A stretch of DNA of 64,000 nt from an uncultured Shimia sp. (GCF_947493595.1 NZ_CANLRL010000002.1:643323-707322), one strand, 5' to 3'. Shown: positions 32,916 through 42,543, counted from the stretch's first letter. The notes: generated by a model from the sequence alone, not told the origin. Translations and numbers: made by a program.

Positions 32916-35662
32916 TCTTTGGCCTTCCCATTGGATTTACCGCCCCCTGGGTGCTGGCGACGCTGATTGCCTTGCCGGTTTTGTGGGTGATTTTGCGGGC
33001 GATCCCGCCTGCGCCAATCCGGCGGCGGTTTCCGGGTGTCGTTCTGCTGTTAGGCCTCACCGACGAGGATACGGTCACCGATCGCACGCCTTGGTGGCTG
33101 TTGCTGCTGCGCATGCTGGCGGTGGCGGCGGTGATTGTTGGGTTGGCTGGGCCGGTTTTGAACCCGCAGAACCGTGAGGCGGGCAGCGGGCCGCTGTTGA
33201 TATTGATGGACGGCAGTTGGGCCTCGGCGCCGGATTGGGACGCGCGGCGGGATATGGTCACGGCGTTGCTGGACGAGGCGGCGCGGGATGGGCGCGTGGC
33301 GGCGGTGCAGCGGCTGAGCGCGCCAGAGCCGTTGCTGTTCCTACAGGCGGATGCATGGAAATCGCGTATGGCGGGCGTGCTGCCGGAGGCCTGGGGGCCG
33401 GACGCGGAGGCGGTGCGCGCGTTTGCCGAGGACTTGGCGGAGTCCGAGGGGTTTGACACCGTGTGGTTGTCAGACGGTGTGGCGCGCGCGAGCCGTGCGG
33501 AGCTGTTGGACGTGTTGCAAAACAAAGGCGACGTGCGGGTTGTGCAAACTGGGTTTGGGGCCTTGGCGCTGATGCCGCCGACCTATGATGATGGCAAGCT
33601 GGTGATGTCGGCGCAGCGCAGCGAGGCGGCGCTGGCGCGCGAAGTGACGGCCTTGGCGATTGGCACTGATCCGGGCGGCACAGAGCAGGTTTTGGCGAGC
33701 TTGCCGTTGGTGTTTGAAGAAGGCGCGCAGTCGACTGAGAACGCGCTTGTCTTGCCGAGCGAGCTGCGCGCGCGGTTGACGCGGTTTGAAGTTGCGGGCC
33801 TGCGCTCGGCGGGTGCAGTGGCCCTCTCGGACGACAGTTTGCGGCGGCGAGAGGTGGCGTTGATTGCCGGGCGGGAAGACCGCGAGGGGCTGCAGTTGTT
33901 GTCGCCGTTGCACTATCTGCGGCAGGCTTTGGTGCCGACAGCGGATGTGATTGAGGGCGCGCTGACGGATATCCTGCCGGCCAATCCGGACGTGATTGTT
34001 TTGGCCGATGTGGCGGTTTTGTCTGAGGGTGAAACGGCGGCGATGATTGACTGGCTGGAGCAGGGCGGCTTGCTGCTGCGGTTTGCTGGGCCACGTTTGG
34101 CGGCGAGTGAGATCAGCCGCACAGAGGAAGACCCGCTGTTGCCGGTGCGCTTGCGCGCGGGTGGGCGCAGTGTCGGTGGCGCGATGAGCTGGGGCGAACC
34201 TAAGTCGCTGGCGCCGTTTGACGTAGAGAGCCCGTTTTATGGCTTGCCGGTGCCCGATGAGGTGACGGTGACCGCGCAGGTGATGGCGCAGCCGGACCCC
34301 ACCTTGGCGGAGCGGGTGATTGCCAGCTTGAGCGATGGCACGCCGCTGGTGACCCGCAAGGCTGTGGGGCAGGGGCAGGTGGTGCTGGTTCATGTGACCG
34401 CCAATGCGGAGTGGTCGGGCTTGCCGCTGTCCGGCTTGTTTGTGCAGATGTTGGATCGCTTGGCGGTGTTAAGCGCGGTGGGCGAAGAGGCGGAGGCGCG
34501 ATTGGCGGGCACCACTTGGCAACCGCTGAAGGTGCTTGATGGGTATGGCCGCTTGGAAGATGCGCAGACCTTGCCCGGTGTGGCAGGGGAATCTTTGGCC
34601 GAAGGACGCGTGGGGCCGGACCTACGGCCCGGTTTATACCGTGACGGAGAAAAGGTTTTGGCGTTGCATGCGGTGGACCCAGAGACAGAGTTGGCGCCTG
34701 CGACCTGGCCGGTGACAGTGCCGGTGGAAGGATTGCGCGGGGCGGTCACGACGGATTTGTCGGGCTATTTCCTCGCGGCGGCCTTGGTGATTTTGGCGCT
34801 GGATGTTTTGGCCTCGCTGTTTGTCTCTGGTCGGCTTTGGGGCACAAGGATGGCGGTTGTGGCTTTGGCGTTGATGGTGCCAGCCACAGACGGTTTTGCG
34901 CAGGAGGCCTCAGTTACGGCAAGCCATGCGCAGGAGGTGGTGCTGGGCCATGTGCGCACCGGCAATCGTGAGGTGGATGACGTCGCCCTGGCCGGGCTGC
35001 GCGGGTTGAGCAATGTGCTCTATTTCCGCACGTCGGTGGAGCCAGCGGACCCGGTGACGGTGGATTTGGAGACTGATGAGCTGGCGTTTTATCCGTTCCT
35101 CTACTGGCCAATCACGCCGGATCAGCCCAGCCCGTCGCGGGAGGCATATGCGAAACTCAATGCCTATCTGCGCAGCGGGGGCATGATCTTATTTGACACG
35201 CGCGACAGTGATGTGGCGCGGTTTGGCGCAAGCAGCCCGACGGGGCGGAAGTTGCAGAAACTGGCCGCAGGGCTGGATATTCCGCCGCTGGACCCGTTGC
35301 CAGAGGACCACGTGCTGACGCGCACGTTTTACTTGTTGCAGGATTTTCCGGGGCGTTACATGAGCCGCGATGTCTGGGTGGAGGCGGCCCCGGCGGATGC
35401 GGAGAAGATCGAAGGCATGCCGTTTCGCAACCTGAATGATGGCGTCACGCCGGTGGTGATTGGCGGCAATGACTGGGGTGCGGCCTGGGCGGTGGACACA
35501 CGTGGCAACACGCTGTTCCCGGTGGGACGCGGACGGGCCGGAGAGCGGCAGCGCGAGCTGGCTTACCGCTTTGGAGTGAACCTGATCATGCATGTGCTGA
35601 CCGGGAATTATAAGAGCGACCAGGTGCATGTGCCTGCGTTGCTGGATCGGTTGGGCCAATGA
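32912..35662 (+). CDS. Membrane protein with N-terminal BatA-like region and C-terminal DUF4159 domain
   Basis: A 916-residue protein. The N-terminus has two transmembrane helices (residues about 8-28 and 58-76) in the aerotolerance BatA-type arrangement, separated by a short cytoplasmic loop. Residues about 85-290 are a degenerate VWA-like domain (LLILMDGSWASAPDWD). A middle glutamine-amidotransferase-like region follows (PDVIVLADVAVLSEGE, then IDWLEQGGLLLRFAG). A third hydrophobic pair lies near residues 615-665, and the last 220 residues or so are a DUF4159 domain (YPFLYWPITPDQPSPSREAY, then GMILFDTRDS and YRFGVNLIMHVLTGNYKSDQ). The ATG at 32912 overlaps the DUF58 stop (ATGA). Such fusions are typical of Rhodobacterales and Rhizobiales MoxR operons; their biochemical role is unknown. 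Confidence 0.9.
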   Translation: MIFGLPIGFTAPWVLATLIALPVLWVILRAIPPAPIRRRFPGVVLLLGLTDEDTVTDRTPWWLLLLRMLAVAAVIVGLAGPVLNPQNREAGSGPLLILMDGSWASAPDWDARRDMVTALLDEAARDGRVAAVQRLSAPEPLLFLQADAWKSRMAGVLPEAWGPDAEAVRAFAEDLAESEGFDTVWLSDGVARASRAELLDVLQNKGDVRVVQTGFGALALMPPTYDDGKLVMSAQRSEAALAREVTALAIGTDPGGTEQVLASLPLVFEEGAQSTENALVLPSELRARLTRFEVAGLRSAGAVALSDDSLRRREVALIAGREDREGLQLLSPLHYLRQALVPTADVIEGALTDILPANPDVIVLADVAVLSEGETAAMIDWLEQGGLLLRFAGPRLAASEISRTEEDPLLPVRLRAGGRSVGGAMSWGEPKSLAPFDVESPFYGLPVPDEVTVTAQVMAQPDPTLAERVIASLSDGTPLVTRKAVGQGQVVLVHVTANAEWSGLPLSGLFVQMLDRLAVLSAVGEEAEARLAGTTWQPLKVLDGYGRLEDAQTLPGVAGESLAEGRVGPDLRPGLYRDGEKVLALHAVDPETELAPATWPVTVPVEGLRGAVTTDLSGYFLAAALVILALDVLASLFVSGRLWGTRMAVVALALMVPATDGFAQEASVTASHAQEVVLGHVRTGNREVDDVALAGLRGLSNVLYFRTSVEPADPVTVDLETDELAFYPFLYWPITPDQPSPSREAYAKLNAYLRSGGMILFDTRDSDVARFGASSPTGRKLQKLAAGLDIPPLDPLPEDHVLTRTFYLLQDFPGRYMSRDVWVEAAPADAEKIEGMPFRNLNDGVTPVVIGGNDWGAAWAVDTRGNTLFPVGRGRAGERQRELAYRFGVNLIMHVLTGNYKSDQVHVPALLDRLGQ

Positions 35663-37698
35663 CGGGCGTGGTGTTTGATCCGATTGTGCCGCTCTGGCTT
35701 TTGGCGGTTTTGGCGGTGCTGAGTGCGTTCGCCATTTCCGTGGCGCTGTGGCGTGGATTGGCCGGGTGGGCCTGGCGCGGGGCGGCGGGGCTTGTGATCC
35801 TGGCGGCCCTGGCGGGGCCGGTGTTGCAGACCGAAAATCGCGCCCCGTTGAGTGATATTGTGCTGATGCTGGTGGATGGCTCTGCCAGTCAGCGCTTGAG
35901 TGATCGCGAGGCGCAGACCGAAGACGCGGCGGTGGCTTTGGAGGCGCGGCTGGCGGCACGGGACAACACCGAAGTGCGCCGGATTGATGTGCGGGACGCG
36001 GATGGTGATGGCGGCACGGAGATGATGGCAGCGCTGTCTGAGGCATTGGCGCAGGAGCCGCGCGGGCGGATTGCGGGCATTGTCGCGCTGAGTGATGGGC
36101 AGGTGCATGACATGGACCGCGCTCCTGACCTGCCAGCGCCATTCCATTTGCTGCAATCCGGGCGTGAGGGCGATTGGGATCGGCGGTTGAGCATCAAGAA
36201 TGCGCCCGCCTTTGCCATTCTGGGGGAGCCGGTGGCGCTGACCCTCCGGATTGAAGACACCGGCGCAGCTCCCACCGATGCAGACCGTGTAGAGGTGGAT
36301 ATTTCCATCGACGGCGACGATCCGCAGCGGTTCTCTGTGCCGCTCGATCGTGATATTGATCTGCCGGTGACGCTGTCTCATGGCGGGCGCAATGTGATCC
36401 AGTTTTCGGTGCCGATGGCCGATGGTGAGCTGACGGATCGCAACAATGCGGCGCTGGTACAGATCAACGGGGTTCGGGATCGGTTACGGGTACTGTTGGT
36501 GTCCGGCGAACCACATCCTGGCGGGCGCACGTGGCGCAACTTGCTAAAGTCGGATGCCAGCGTGGATCTGGTGCACTTCACCATTCTGCGTCCTCCCGAG
36601 AAGCAGGACGGCGTGCCGGTGAGCGAGCTGTCGTTGATTGCTTTCCCGACTCGGGAGTTGTTTCTGGAGAAAGTTGAGGACTTCGACCTGATCATCTTTG
36701 ACCGCTATCAGCGGCGCGGAATTTTGCCGTCTTTGTATTTGGAAAATGTGGCCGATTATGTGCGCAAAGGCGGGGCTGTGCTGGTGGCTGCGGGGCCGGA
36801 CTATGCCTCCGCAGATAGTATTTATCGCTCGCCATTGGCCGAGGTCTTACCCGCCAGCCCAACCGCGCGGGTGGTGGATGAGGCTTACGCGCCAGTGGTG
36901 TCTGAGCTTGGGGCCCGCCATCCGGTAACGGCTGGATTGCCGGACCAAGACACTTGGGGGCGCTGGTTGCGTCAGATTGAGGTGACACCAGAGGCCGGAG
37001 ATGTGCTGATGACCGGCAGCGAAGACCGTCCGCTTTTGGTTCTCAATCGTGTGGAAGAGGGGCGTGTGGCGCTTTTGGCCTCCGATCACGCTTGGCTCTG
37101 GGCGCGAGGATACGAGGGCGGCGGCCCGCAGTTGGAGTTGCTGCGGCGGTTGGCGCATTGGATGATGGGCGAGCCCGAGTTGGAAGAAGAGGCGCTTTCG
37201 GCAGAGCCCAGCGGGCAGACGCTGCGGATTGTACGGCGCAGTCTGGAAGAGGCAGTGGGGCCGATGACCATCACCACGCCAAGCGGCGAGGCCGTCACGC
37301 TGGAGATGCGAGAGAGCACGCCGGGGCAGTTTGAGACCACCTATGAGGGGCCTGAAATGGGGCTTTATCGGCTTGCCCAGGATGACATGGAAACTGTGGT
37401 GGGGCTTGGCCCTGCGGCACCGCGAGAGTTTGAGACCACGATTGCCAGCGCGGAGGTCTTGTCGCCCTTGCTAGAGGGCACACGTGGTGGGGTGCTGAAA
37501 CTAGAAGATGGTGTGCCGGGCGTGCGAAATGTGCGCGAAGGTCGACCGGCGGCAGGACGCAACTGGATTGGCCTGACGCCGAGAGAGGCATTTGAGACAC
37601 TGGATGTGGCGCGCGCGCCGTTGTTGCCAGGCTGGTTGGTGCTGCTTATGGCGTCCGGGTTTATCTTGATGGGGTGGCTGCGTGAGGGCCAGCGGTAA
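35659..37698 (+). CDS. Large membrane protein with VWA-like and glutamine-amidotransferase-like regions
   Basis: A 679-residue protein, last in the MoxR operon. Two N-terminal helices (residues about 8-28 and 34-54) and one C-terminal helix (about 654-672, LLPGWLVLLMASGFILMGWL) anchor it. Between them lie a degenerate VWA-like segment (IVLMLVDGSASQRLSDREAQ), an Ig-like stretch, and a class I amidotransferase-like domain (LRVLLVSGEPHPGGRTWRNL, FDLIIFDRYQRRGILP, YVRKGGAVLVAAGPDYA). No catalytic cysteine triad is evident. Most of the protein should face the periplasm. It is paralogous in layout to the preceding 916-residue protein. With MoxR and DUF58 it probably forms an envelope-associated complex; the function is unknown. 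Confidence 0.88.
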   Translation: MTGVVFDPIVPLWLLAVLAVLSAFAISVALWRGLAGWAWRGAAGLVILAALAGPVLQTENRAPLSDIVLMLVDGSASQRLSDREAQTEDAAVALEARLAARDNTEVRRIDVRDADGDGGTEMMAALSEALAQEPRGRIAGIVALSDGQVHDMDRAPDLPAPFHLLQSGREGDWDRRLSIKNAPAFAILGEPVALTLRIEDTGAAPTDADRVEVDISIDGDDPQRFSVPLDRDIDLPVTLSHGGRNVIQFSVPMADGELTDRNNAALVQINGVRDRLRVLLVSGEPHPGGRTWRNLLKSDASVDLVHFTILRPPEKQDGVPVSELSLIAFPTRELFLEKVEDFDLIIFDRYQRRGILPSLYLENVADYVRKGGAVLVAAGPDYASADSIYRSPLAEVLPASPTARVVDEAYAPVVSELGARHPVTAGLPDQDTWGRWLRQIEVTPEAGDVLMTGSEDRPLLVLNRVEEGRVALLASDHAWLWARGYEGGGPQLELLRRLAHWMMGEPELEEEALSAEPSGQTLRIVRRSLEEAVGPMTITTPSGEAVTLEMRESTPGQFETTYEGPEMGLYRLAQDDMETVVGLGPAAPREFETTIASAEVLSPLLEGTRGGVLKLEDGVPGVRNVREGRPAAGRNWIGLTPREAFETLDVARAPLLPGWLVLLMASGFILMGWLREGQR

Positions 37699-37719
37699 AA
37701 CCGTCACGGCTTCATTTGG

Positions 37720-37770
37720 CTCAATATATCCCGGGGGAGTCGCCCGAATGGGCGGCGGGGGCTGGCCCCC
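37720..37770. repeat. Intergenic REP-like element, copy 4
   Basis: CTCAATATATCCCGGGGGAG is followed by a GCCC/GGGC hairpin and GGGGGCTGGCCCCC. It lies just after the MoxR operon. Confidence 0.7.
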
Positions 37771-37875
37771 TCTCCCTCTTTCCGCCTGTTCCCATCAGAA
37801 ACCGGTTCCTTCGCGGCAGCCTGCGCGGTAGAACGCCTGTAATTGAGGCCGATTTACCTATTGGAGCAAGTGATC

Positions 37876-39393
37876 ATGGCGCCAAAGCCCGTTGTATTGT
37901 GCATTTTGGACGGCTGGGGGCTGTCCGATCAAACTGAGGCAAACGCGCCCTATCTGGCCAAAACTCCTAACTTTGATGCGATGCTGGCGGATGGACCCCA
38001 TGCAACCTTGATTACTCATGGCCCAGATGTGGGGCTGCCAAGTGGGCAGATGGGCAATTCCGAGGTGGGCCATACCAACATCGGCGCAGGCCGCGTGGTG
38101 GCGATGGATCTGGGGCAGATCGATCTGGCTATTGAGGACGGGTCGTTTTTTGAGAATGCGGCGCTTCAGGCGTTTATTGCGAAGCTGAAAGAGACCGGCG
38201 GGACGGCGCATTTGATGGGCGTGGTTTCTGACGGCGGGGTGCATGGGCATATCACCCATGTGCTGGCGGCGATGAAGGCGATTGCGGATGCCGGCGTGCC
38301 GATGGTGTTGCATGCGGTCACAGATGGACGTGATGTGGCGCCAAAATCTGCGCTGGAGTATTTTGAGACCTTGCAGGCGCAGATCCCGGAGGGCGCGAAG
38401 GTCGGCACCGTAACCGGACGCTACTATGCGATGGATCGCGACAATCGGTGGGAGCGGGTGAGCCAGGCGTTTGGCGCTTGGGTTTCGGGTGACGCTGCGC
38501 ACAAGGCGGCAGACGGTGTTGCGGCCGTGGAAGCGGCCTATGCGCGCGATGAAAGCGATGAGTTTATCGTGGCGACCACCATTGGCGATTATGCCGGTGC
38601 GAAGGACGGCGATGGGTTCTTCTGTTTGAACTTCCGCGCGGATCGGGCGCGGGAGATTTTGGCGGCACTGGCGCAGCCGGATTTTGATGCCTTTGATGCG
38701 TCTGCACGCCCTGAATGGGCGGCGGTACTGGGCATGGTGGATTATTCCGAGCAGCACAATGGCTACATGACCACGGCCTACCCAAAGCAAGAGATTAAAA
38801 ATACGCTGGGGGAATGGGTGGCCAAACACGGCAAGTCGCAGTTCCGTTTGGCGGAGACCGAAAAGTACCCGCATGTGACTTTCTTCTTGAATGGCGGGGC
38901 AGAGACGCCTGCTGAGGGCGAAGACAGGTTTATGCCGCTCTCCCCCAAGGTGGCGACCTATGATCTGCAGCCGGAAATGAGTGCCGATGAGGTCACAGAG
39001 AAATTTGTTGCGGCGATTGAACATGGTTACGATCTGATTGTGACCAATTTTGCCAACCCGGACATGGTGGGCCACACGGGCAGCCTTGAGGCGGCGATGG
39101 CGGCTTGTGAAGCGGTGGATCGTGGGCTTGGCAAGGTGCGGGCAGCACTGGAAAAAGTGGGCGGTGCGATGATTGTCACCGCAGATCACGGTAACTGCGA
39201 AGTTATGGTCGATCCCGAAACCGGCGGGCCGCACACGGCACACACCACCAATCTGGTGCCTGTGGTGCTGGTGAACGGGCCGGATGGTGCTGGGCTGCGG
39301 GCCGGGCGTCTGGCGGATCTGGCACCGAGCCTGTTGCAGCTGATGGGATTGGAACAGCCAGAAGAAATGACCGGAGAGAGCCTGATCGTTTGA
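37876..39393 (+). CDS. gpmI: 2,3-bisphosphoglycerate-independent phosphoglycerate mutase
   Basis: A 505-residue Mn2+-dependent enzyme of the alkaline phosphatase superfamily that interconverts 3- and 2-phosphoglycerate in glycolysis and gluconeogenesis. The N-terminal metal site is CILDGWGLS (residues 9-17), and the phospho-accepting serine is Ser62 in GQMGNSEVGHTN, the same position as in characterised enzymes. VVSDGGVHGH, HAVTDGRDV and GRYYAMDRDNRW line the substrate site, and TNFANPDMVGHTG and TADHGN provide the second metal site. The ATG at 37876 is preceded by GGAG. It is the first gene of the gpmI - envC-like - ctpA group typical of Rhodobacteraceae, and its stop overlaps the next start. 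Confidence 0.97.
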   Translation: MAPKPVVLCILDGWGLSDQTEANAPYLAKTPNFDAMLADGPHATLITHGPDVGLPSGQMGNSEVGHTNIGAGRVVAMDLGQIDLAIEDGSFFENAALQAFIAKLKETGGTAHLMGVVSDGGVHGHITHVLAAMKAIADAGVPMVLHAVTDGRDVAPKSALEYFETLQAQIPEGAKVGTVTGRYYAMDRDNRWERVSQAFGAWVSGDAAHKAADGVAAVEAAYARDESDEFIVATTIGDYAGAKDGDGFFCLNFRADRAREILAALAQPDFDAFDASARPEWAAVLGMVDYSEQHNGYMTTAYPKQEIKNTLGEWVAKHGKSQFRLAETEKYPHVTFFLNGGAETPAEGEDRFMPLSPKVATYDLQPEMSADEVTEKFVAAIEHGYDLIVTNFANPDMVGHTGSLEAAMAACEAVDRGLGKVRAALEKVGGAMIVTADHGNCEVMVDPETGGPHTAHTTNLVPVVLVNGPDGAGLRAGRLADLAPSLLQLMGLEQPEEMTGESLIV

Positions 39394-40535
39394 GACAGCT
39401 GCGCAGGCATATCTTTGCGGCGTCTTTGGCGTTGATGGCAGGGCCGGCTTGGGCGGAGCCCGATCCGGCCACGGCGGCGCGGGAGGCTGTGGATCAGCTT
39501 GAGGCGGCCTCTGTCGCCTTGGCTCAGGCCAAAGGTGGGCGTGATCGGGTGAAATCCCTGACCGGTGTGGTGCAGGCCTATGAGACTGGCTTGACTGCTT
39601 TGCGGGCGGGATTGCGGCGCGCGGCCATTCGCGAAGCGCAGTTGTCCAAACAACTCAAGGCGCAAGAGGCTGAGATTGCCCGGCTTTTGGGCGTGCTGCA
39701 GAGCATGGGCAAAGGGCCCCCCGAAGTGATTTTGGTGCATCCGGGTGGTCCTATGGGCACGGCACGGTCCGGGATGATTTTGGCGGATGTGACGCCGGCA
39801 CTCGAAAAGAGCGCGGCGGAGCTGCGGCGTGATTTGGAAGAGGTGACCATTCTGCGCAGCCTGCAAGAAGGCGCAGCAGAGACGTTGCAAGGCGGGTTGG
39901 AAGGCGCTCAGGACGCGCGCACCGAGTTGTCCAAAGCCATTGCGGACCGCACCGACTTGCCAAAGCGCTTTATCGAAGACCCGGTTCAAACCGCTCTGAT
40001 GATTGCCTCCACGGAAACGCTGGAAGGGTTTGCCAGCGCCTTGGTGGATTTGCAGGTCGAGGGTATGCAGGAAATTGATCTGCCGGATGTGATGGACCGC
40101 AAAGGCAGTTTGCTTCTGCCGGTGGATGCGAGCGTGCTGCGCCGGGCCGGGGAAGCGGATGCCGCAGGGATTCGCCGTCCGGGCTTGGTATTGGCGACAC
40201 GGCCAAGCGCGCTGGTGGTTGCGCCCACGGCGGCGACAATCCGGTTTCGCGGCCCGCTGCTCGACTACGGAAATGTGATGATCCTTGAGCCGCAACCCGG
40301 CGTACTCTTTGTGTTGGGCGGGTTGGCGCAGGTCTATGGCGATGCGGGCGAAGTGATCCCAGAAGGTACGCCAATTGGTTTGATGGGAGGAAATGGGCTG
40401 GAAAGTGGCGCAATTCTCTCACAGTCTGGTGAAGCCTCTGGCAATGCGCGCTCAGAAACGCTCTATATAGAGGTCAGAGAAGGCAAAGCGCCTGTGGACC
40501 CGGAATTGTGGTTCCAAACGAATGAGGATGGATAA
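39390..40535 (+). CDS. EnvC-like murein hydrolase activator (degenerate LytM protein)
   Basis: A 381-residue periplasmic protein. A signal peptide (residues 1-23, RRHIFAASLALMAGPAWA) is followed by a long coiled coil (about 30-190) and a C-terminal LytM/M23-like domain (about 230-381). The zinc ligands of active M23 peptidases (H-x-n-D and HxH) are absent where expected: the strand after GNVMILEPQPG reads VLFVLGGLAQV with no histidine. This is what EnvC-type activators look like; they open amidases during cell division and do not cut peptidoglycan themselves. The start is TTG, overlapping the gpmI stop (TTGA); the downstream ATG would delete the signal peptide. It is followed closely by ctpA. 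Confidence 0.88.
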   Translation: MRQLRRHIFAASLALMAGPAWAEPDPATAAREAVDQLEAASVALAQAKGGRDRVKSLTGVVQAYETGLTALRAGLRRAAIREAQLSKQLKAQEAEIARLLGVLQSMGKGPPEVILVHPGGPMGTARSGMILADVTPALEKSAAELRRDLEEVTILRSLQEGAAETLQGGLEGAQDARTELSKAIADRTDLPKRFIEDPVQTALMIASTETLEGFASALVDLQVEGMQEIDLPDVMDRKGSLLLPVDASVLRRAGEADAAGIRRPGLVLATRPSALVVAPTAATIRFRGPLLDYGNVMILEPQPGVLFVLGGLAQVYGDAGEVIPEGTPIGLMGGNGLESGAILSQSGEASGNARSETLYIEVREGKAPVDPELWFQTNEDG

Positions 40536-40539
40536 GTCT

Positions 40540-41877
40540 ATGAAGAAATTCGTCGCCGCCGCTGCGGGAGGCATTGTGGCCGGATTGTTGGTCACCACAC
40601 AGGTGGCCGGGCCACTGTTGGCAGAGGAGAGTGCTCGCAAGTCCAATGTCTATGAACAGCTTGACCTGTTTGGCGACATTTTTGAGCGCATCCGCATTCA
40701 ATATGTGGAAGAGGTGGACGATGCTGATCTGATCGAAGCGGCCATCAATGGCATGCTGACCTCGTTGGACCCGCATTCCAGCTATCTCAGCCCTGATGAC
40801 GCGGATGACATGCGGGTGCAGACACGCGGCGAGTTTGGCGGCCTGGGCATTGAGGTCACTCAGGAAGAGGGCTTTGTGAAAGTTGTCTCTCCAATTGATG
40901 ATACCCCTGCGGATGCGGCTGGCATGGAAGCGGGTGATTTTATCACTCATGTGGACGGCGAAAGCGTGCTGGGCCTGACCCTGGACGAAGCGGTTGAGAA
41001 GATGCGCGGCCCTGTGGGAAGCGAGATTGTGATCACCGTGGTGCGCGAAGGTGAACCAGAGCCGTTTGACGTGACGATTGTGCGCGACACCATTAAGTTG
41101 ACAGCGGTCCGCAGTCGCAACGTTGGCGACAGCGTGGTCCTGCGGGTGACGACGTTTAACGACCAGACCACGCCAAACCTGATCAGCGGCTTCCAGGAGC
41201 AGGTAGAAGAGCTGGGCGGCATGGAAAACGTGAACGGGATTGTGCTGGATCTGCGCAACAACCCCGGTGGTTTGCTGACACAAGCGATCAAAGTCTCCGA
41301 TGAATTCCTGGAAAAGGGGGAGATTGTTTCGACCCGTGGCCGGAACCCTGAGGACGGTGAGCGGTACAATGCGCAGCCAGGCGATTTGGCCGAAGGCAAA
41401 CCGATAGTTGTGCTGATCAATGGTGGCTCTGCTTCTGCCTCCGAAATTGTGGCAGGCGCGCTGCAAGATCACCGTCGTGCGATTGTCGTGGGCACCAAGA
41501 GCTTTGGCAAAGGCTCGGTGCAGACGGTGATGCCGTTGCGCGGAGATGGTGCGATGCGTCTGACCACCGCGCGGTATTACACCCCGTCTGGCCGTTCCAT
41601 TCAGGCGCTGGGCGTGAGCCCGGACATCGTGGTGGAGCAGCCGCGTCGTGTGGATACGACTCCGGAGGAGGACGAAGACACCAACCGTCGCACCCGCTCT
41701 GAGGCGGATCTGCGCGGCAGCCTCAACAACGACAGCCTGACCGAGGACGAAATCCGCCAGATCGAAGAAGATCGTGCTAAGGCGGATGAGGCGGCCAAGC
41801 TGCGGGAAGAGGATTACCAGTTGGCTTATGCGCTGGATATCTTGACCGGCCTGTCGGCATTGGGTCCAAAAGAGTAA
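40540..41877 (+). CDS. ctpA: S41 family carboxyl-terminal processing peptidase
   Basis: A 445-residue periplasmic serine protease of the CtpA/Prc type, which trims or degrades proteins from their C-termini, often peptidoglycan enzymes. A signal peptide (residues 1-32) precedes a PDZ domain (about 85-170, GGLGIEVTQEEGFVKVVSPI then GMEAGDFITHVDG) and the tail-specific protease domain. The catalytic Ser lies in NGGSASASEIVAGAL and the Lys in GTKSFGKGSVQT. Three in-frame ATGs (40522, 40528, 40540) are possible; I use 40540, which has a GAGGATGG ribosome site at the proper distance. Functional coupling to the EnvC-like activator upstream is likely, since both serve cell-wall cleavage. It ends at a clear terminator. 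Confidence 0.94.
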   Translation: MKKFVAAAAGGIVAGLLVTTQVAGPLLAEESARKSNVYEQLDLFGDIFERIRIQYVEEVDDADLIEAAINGMLTSLDPHSSYLSPDDADDMRVQTRGEFGGLGIEVTQEEGFVKVVSPIDDTPADAAGMEAGDFITHVDGESVLGLTLDEAVEKMRGPVGSEIVITVVREGEPEPFDVTIVRDTIKLTAVRSRNVGDSVVLRVTTFNDQTTPNLISGFQEQVEELGGMENVNGIVLDLRNNPGGLLTQAIKVSDEFLEKGEIVSTRGRNPEDGERYNAQPGDLAEGKPIVVLINGGSASASEIVAGALQDHRRAIVVGTKSFGKGSVQTVMPLRGDGAMRLTTARYYTPSGRSIQALGVSPDIVVEQPRRVDTTPEEDEDTNRRTRSEADLRGSLNNDSLTEDEIRQIEEDRAKADEAAKLREEDYQLAYALDILTGLSALGPKE

Positions 41878-41899
41878 GTCATTTGAGATGACATCCCTG

Positions 41900-41936
41900 C
41901 GGGCGTCCCGATTGGGGCGCCCGTTTTGTTTTTTGG
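41900..41936 (+). terminator. Rho-independent terminator after ctpA
   Basis: GGGCGTCCC (41901-41909) pairs with GGGGCGCCC (41914-41922) around GATT, followed by GTTTTGTTTTTT. Confidence 0.85.
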
Positions 41937-41981
41937 GGCGCTGCCCCGTCACAATAGGCTGTGACTCCCCGGGATATTTGA
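41935..41981. repeat. Intergenic REP-like element, copy 5 (reverse orientation)
   Basis: GGGGCGCTGCCCC, then a 13-bp imperfect palindrome, then ACTCCCCGGGATATTTGAGG. Read on the minus strand this is the same CTCAAATATCCCGGGGAGT leader and G-run hairpin as the other copies. Confidence 0.7.
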
Positions 41982-42060
41982 GGAAGGAGAAACCCTGGCG
42001 CATTGCGTCACGGGAGGCGCTTCGCTAGGACGGGGAGAGATCTGTGTTTGGAGTGCGCAA

Positions 42061-42543
42061 ATGACCCCTGAAGAGCTGGAAAAACTGCCGTATCGCAAGA
42101 ATGTGGGCGTGATGCTGGTGAATGCCGAGGGCGGCGTGTTTGTGGGGCAGCGGATCGACAGCAAAGAGCCAGCCTGGCAGATGCCGCAGGGCGGGATCGA
42201 CAAAGGCGAAGAGCCCCGCGCGGCGGCGTTGCGCGAGCTGGAAGAAGAGACCGGTGTTTCCGCAGATTTGGTGACCATTGAAGCGGAGACCGAGGGCTGG
42301 ATTGCCTATGATCTGCCGCTGGAGATTGTGTCGCGTATCTGGAAAGGCAAATACCGGGGCCAGAAGCAGAAGTGGTATCTGATGCGGTTTCATGGGCAAG
42401 ACGATCAAGTCAATATCACCCTGGACCACCAAGAGTTTTCCGAGTGGCGCTGGCTGCCAGCGGATCAGTTGGTGGCCAATATCGTGCCGTTTAAGCGCGA
42501 GGTGTATGAACAGGTGGTGGCTGCCTTTGAGGCGCGCCTCTGA
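42061..42543 (+). CDS. rppH: RNA pyrophosphohydrolase (Nudix)
   Basis: A 160-residue Nudix hydrolase that removes pyrophosphate from mRNA 5' ends and so starts RNase E-dependent decay. The protein begins with the RppH-type [11 protein letters not shown] strand. The Nudix box [22 protein letters not shown] (residues about 40-61, split here at its conserved spacing GX5EX7REUXEEXGU) is intact. The conserved WQMPQGGID and [18 protein letters not shown] segments separate RppH from other Nudix proteins. It follows ctpA in the usual Rhodobacteraceae order and lies 77 bp before a tRNA gene, where the accessory region begins. Confidence 0.95.
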   Translation: MTPEELEKLPYRKNVGVMLVNAEGGVFVGQRIDSKEPAWQMPQGGIDKGEEPRAAALRELEEETGVSADLVTIEAETEGWIAYDLPLEIVSRIWKGKYRGQKQKWYLMRFHGQDDQVNITLDHQEFSEWRWLPADQLVANIVPFKREVYEQVVAAFEARL

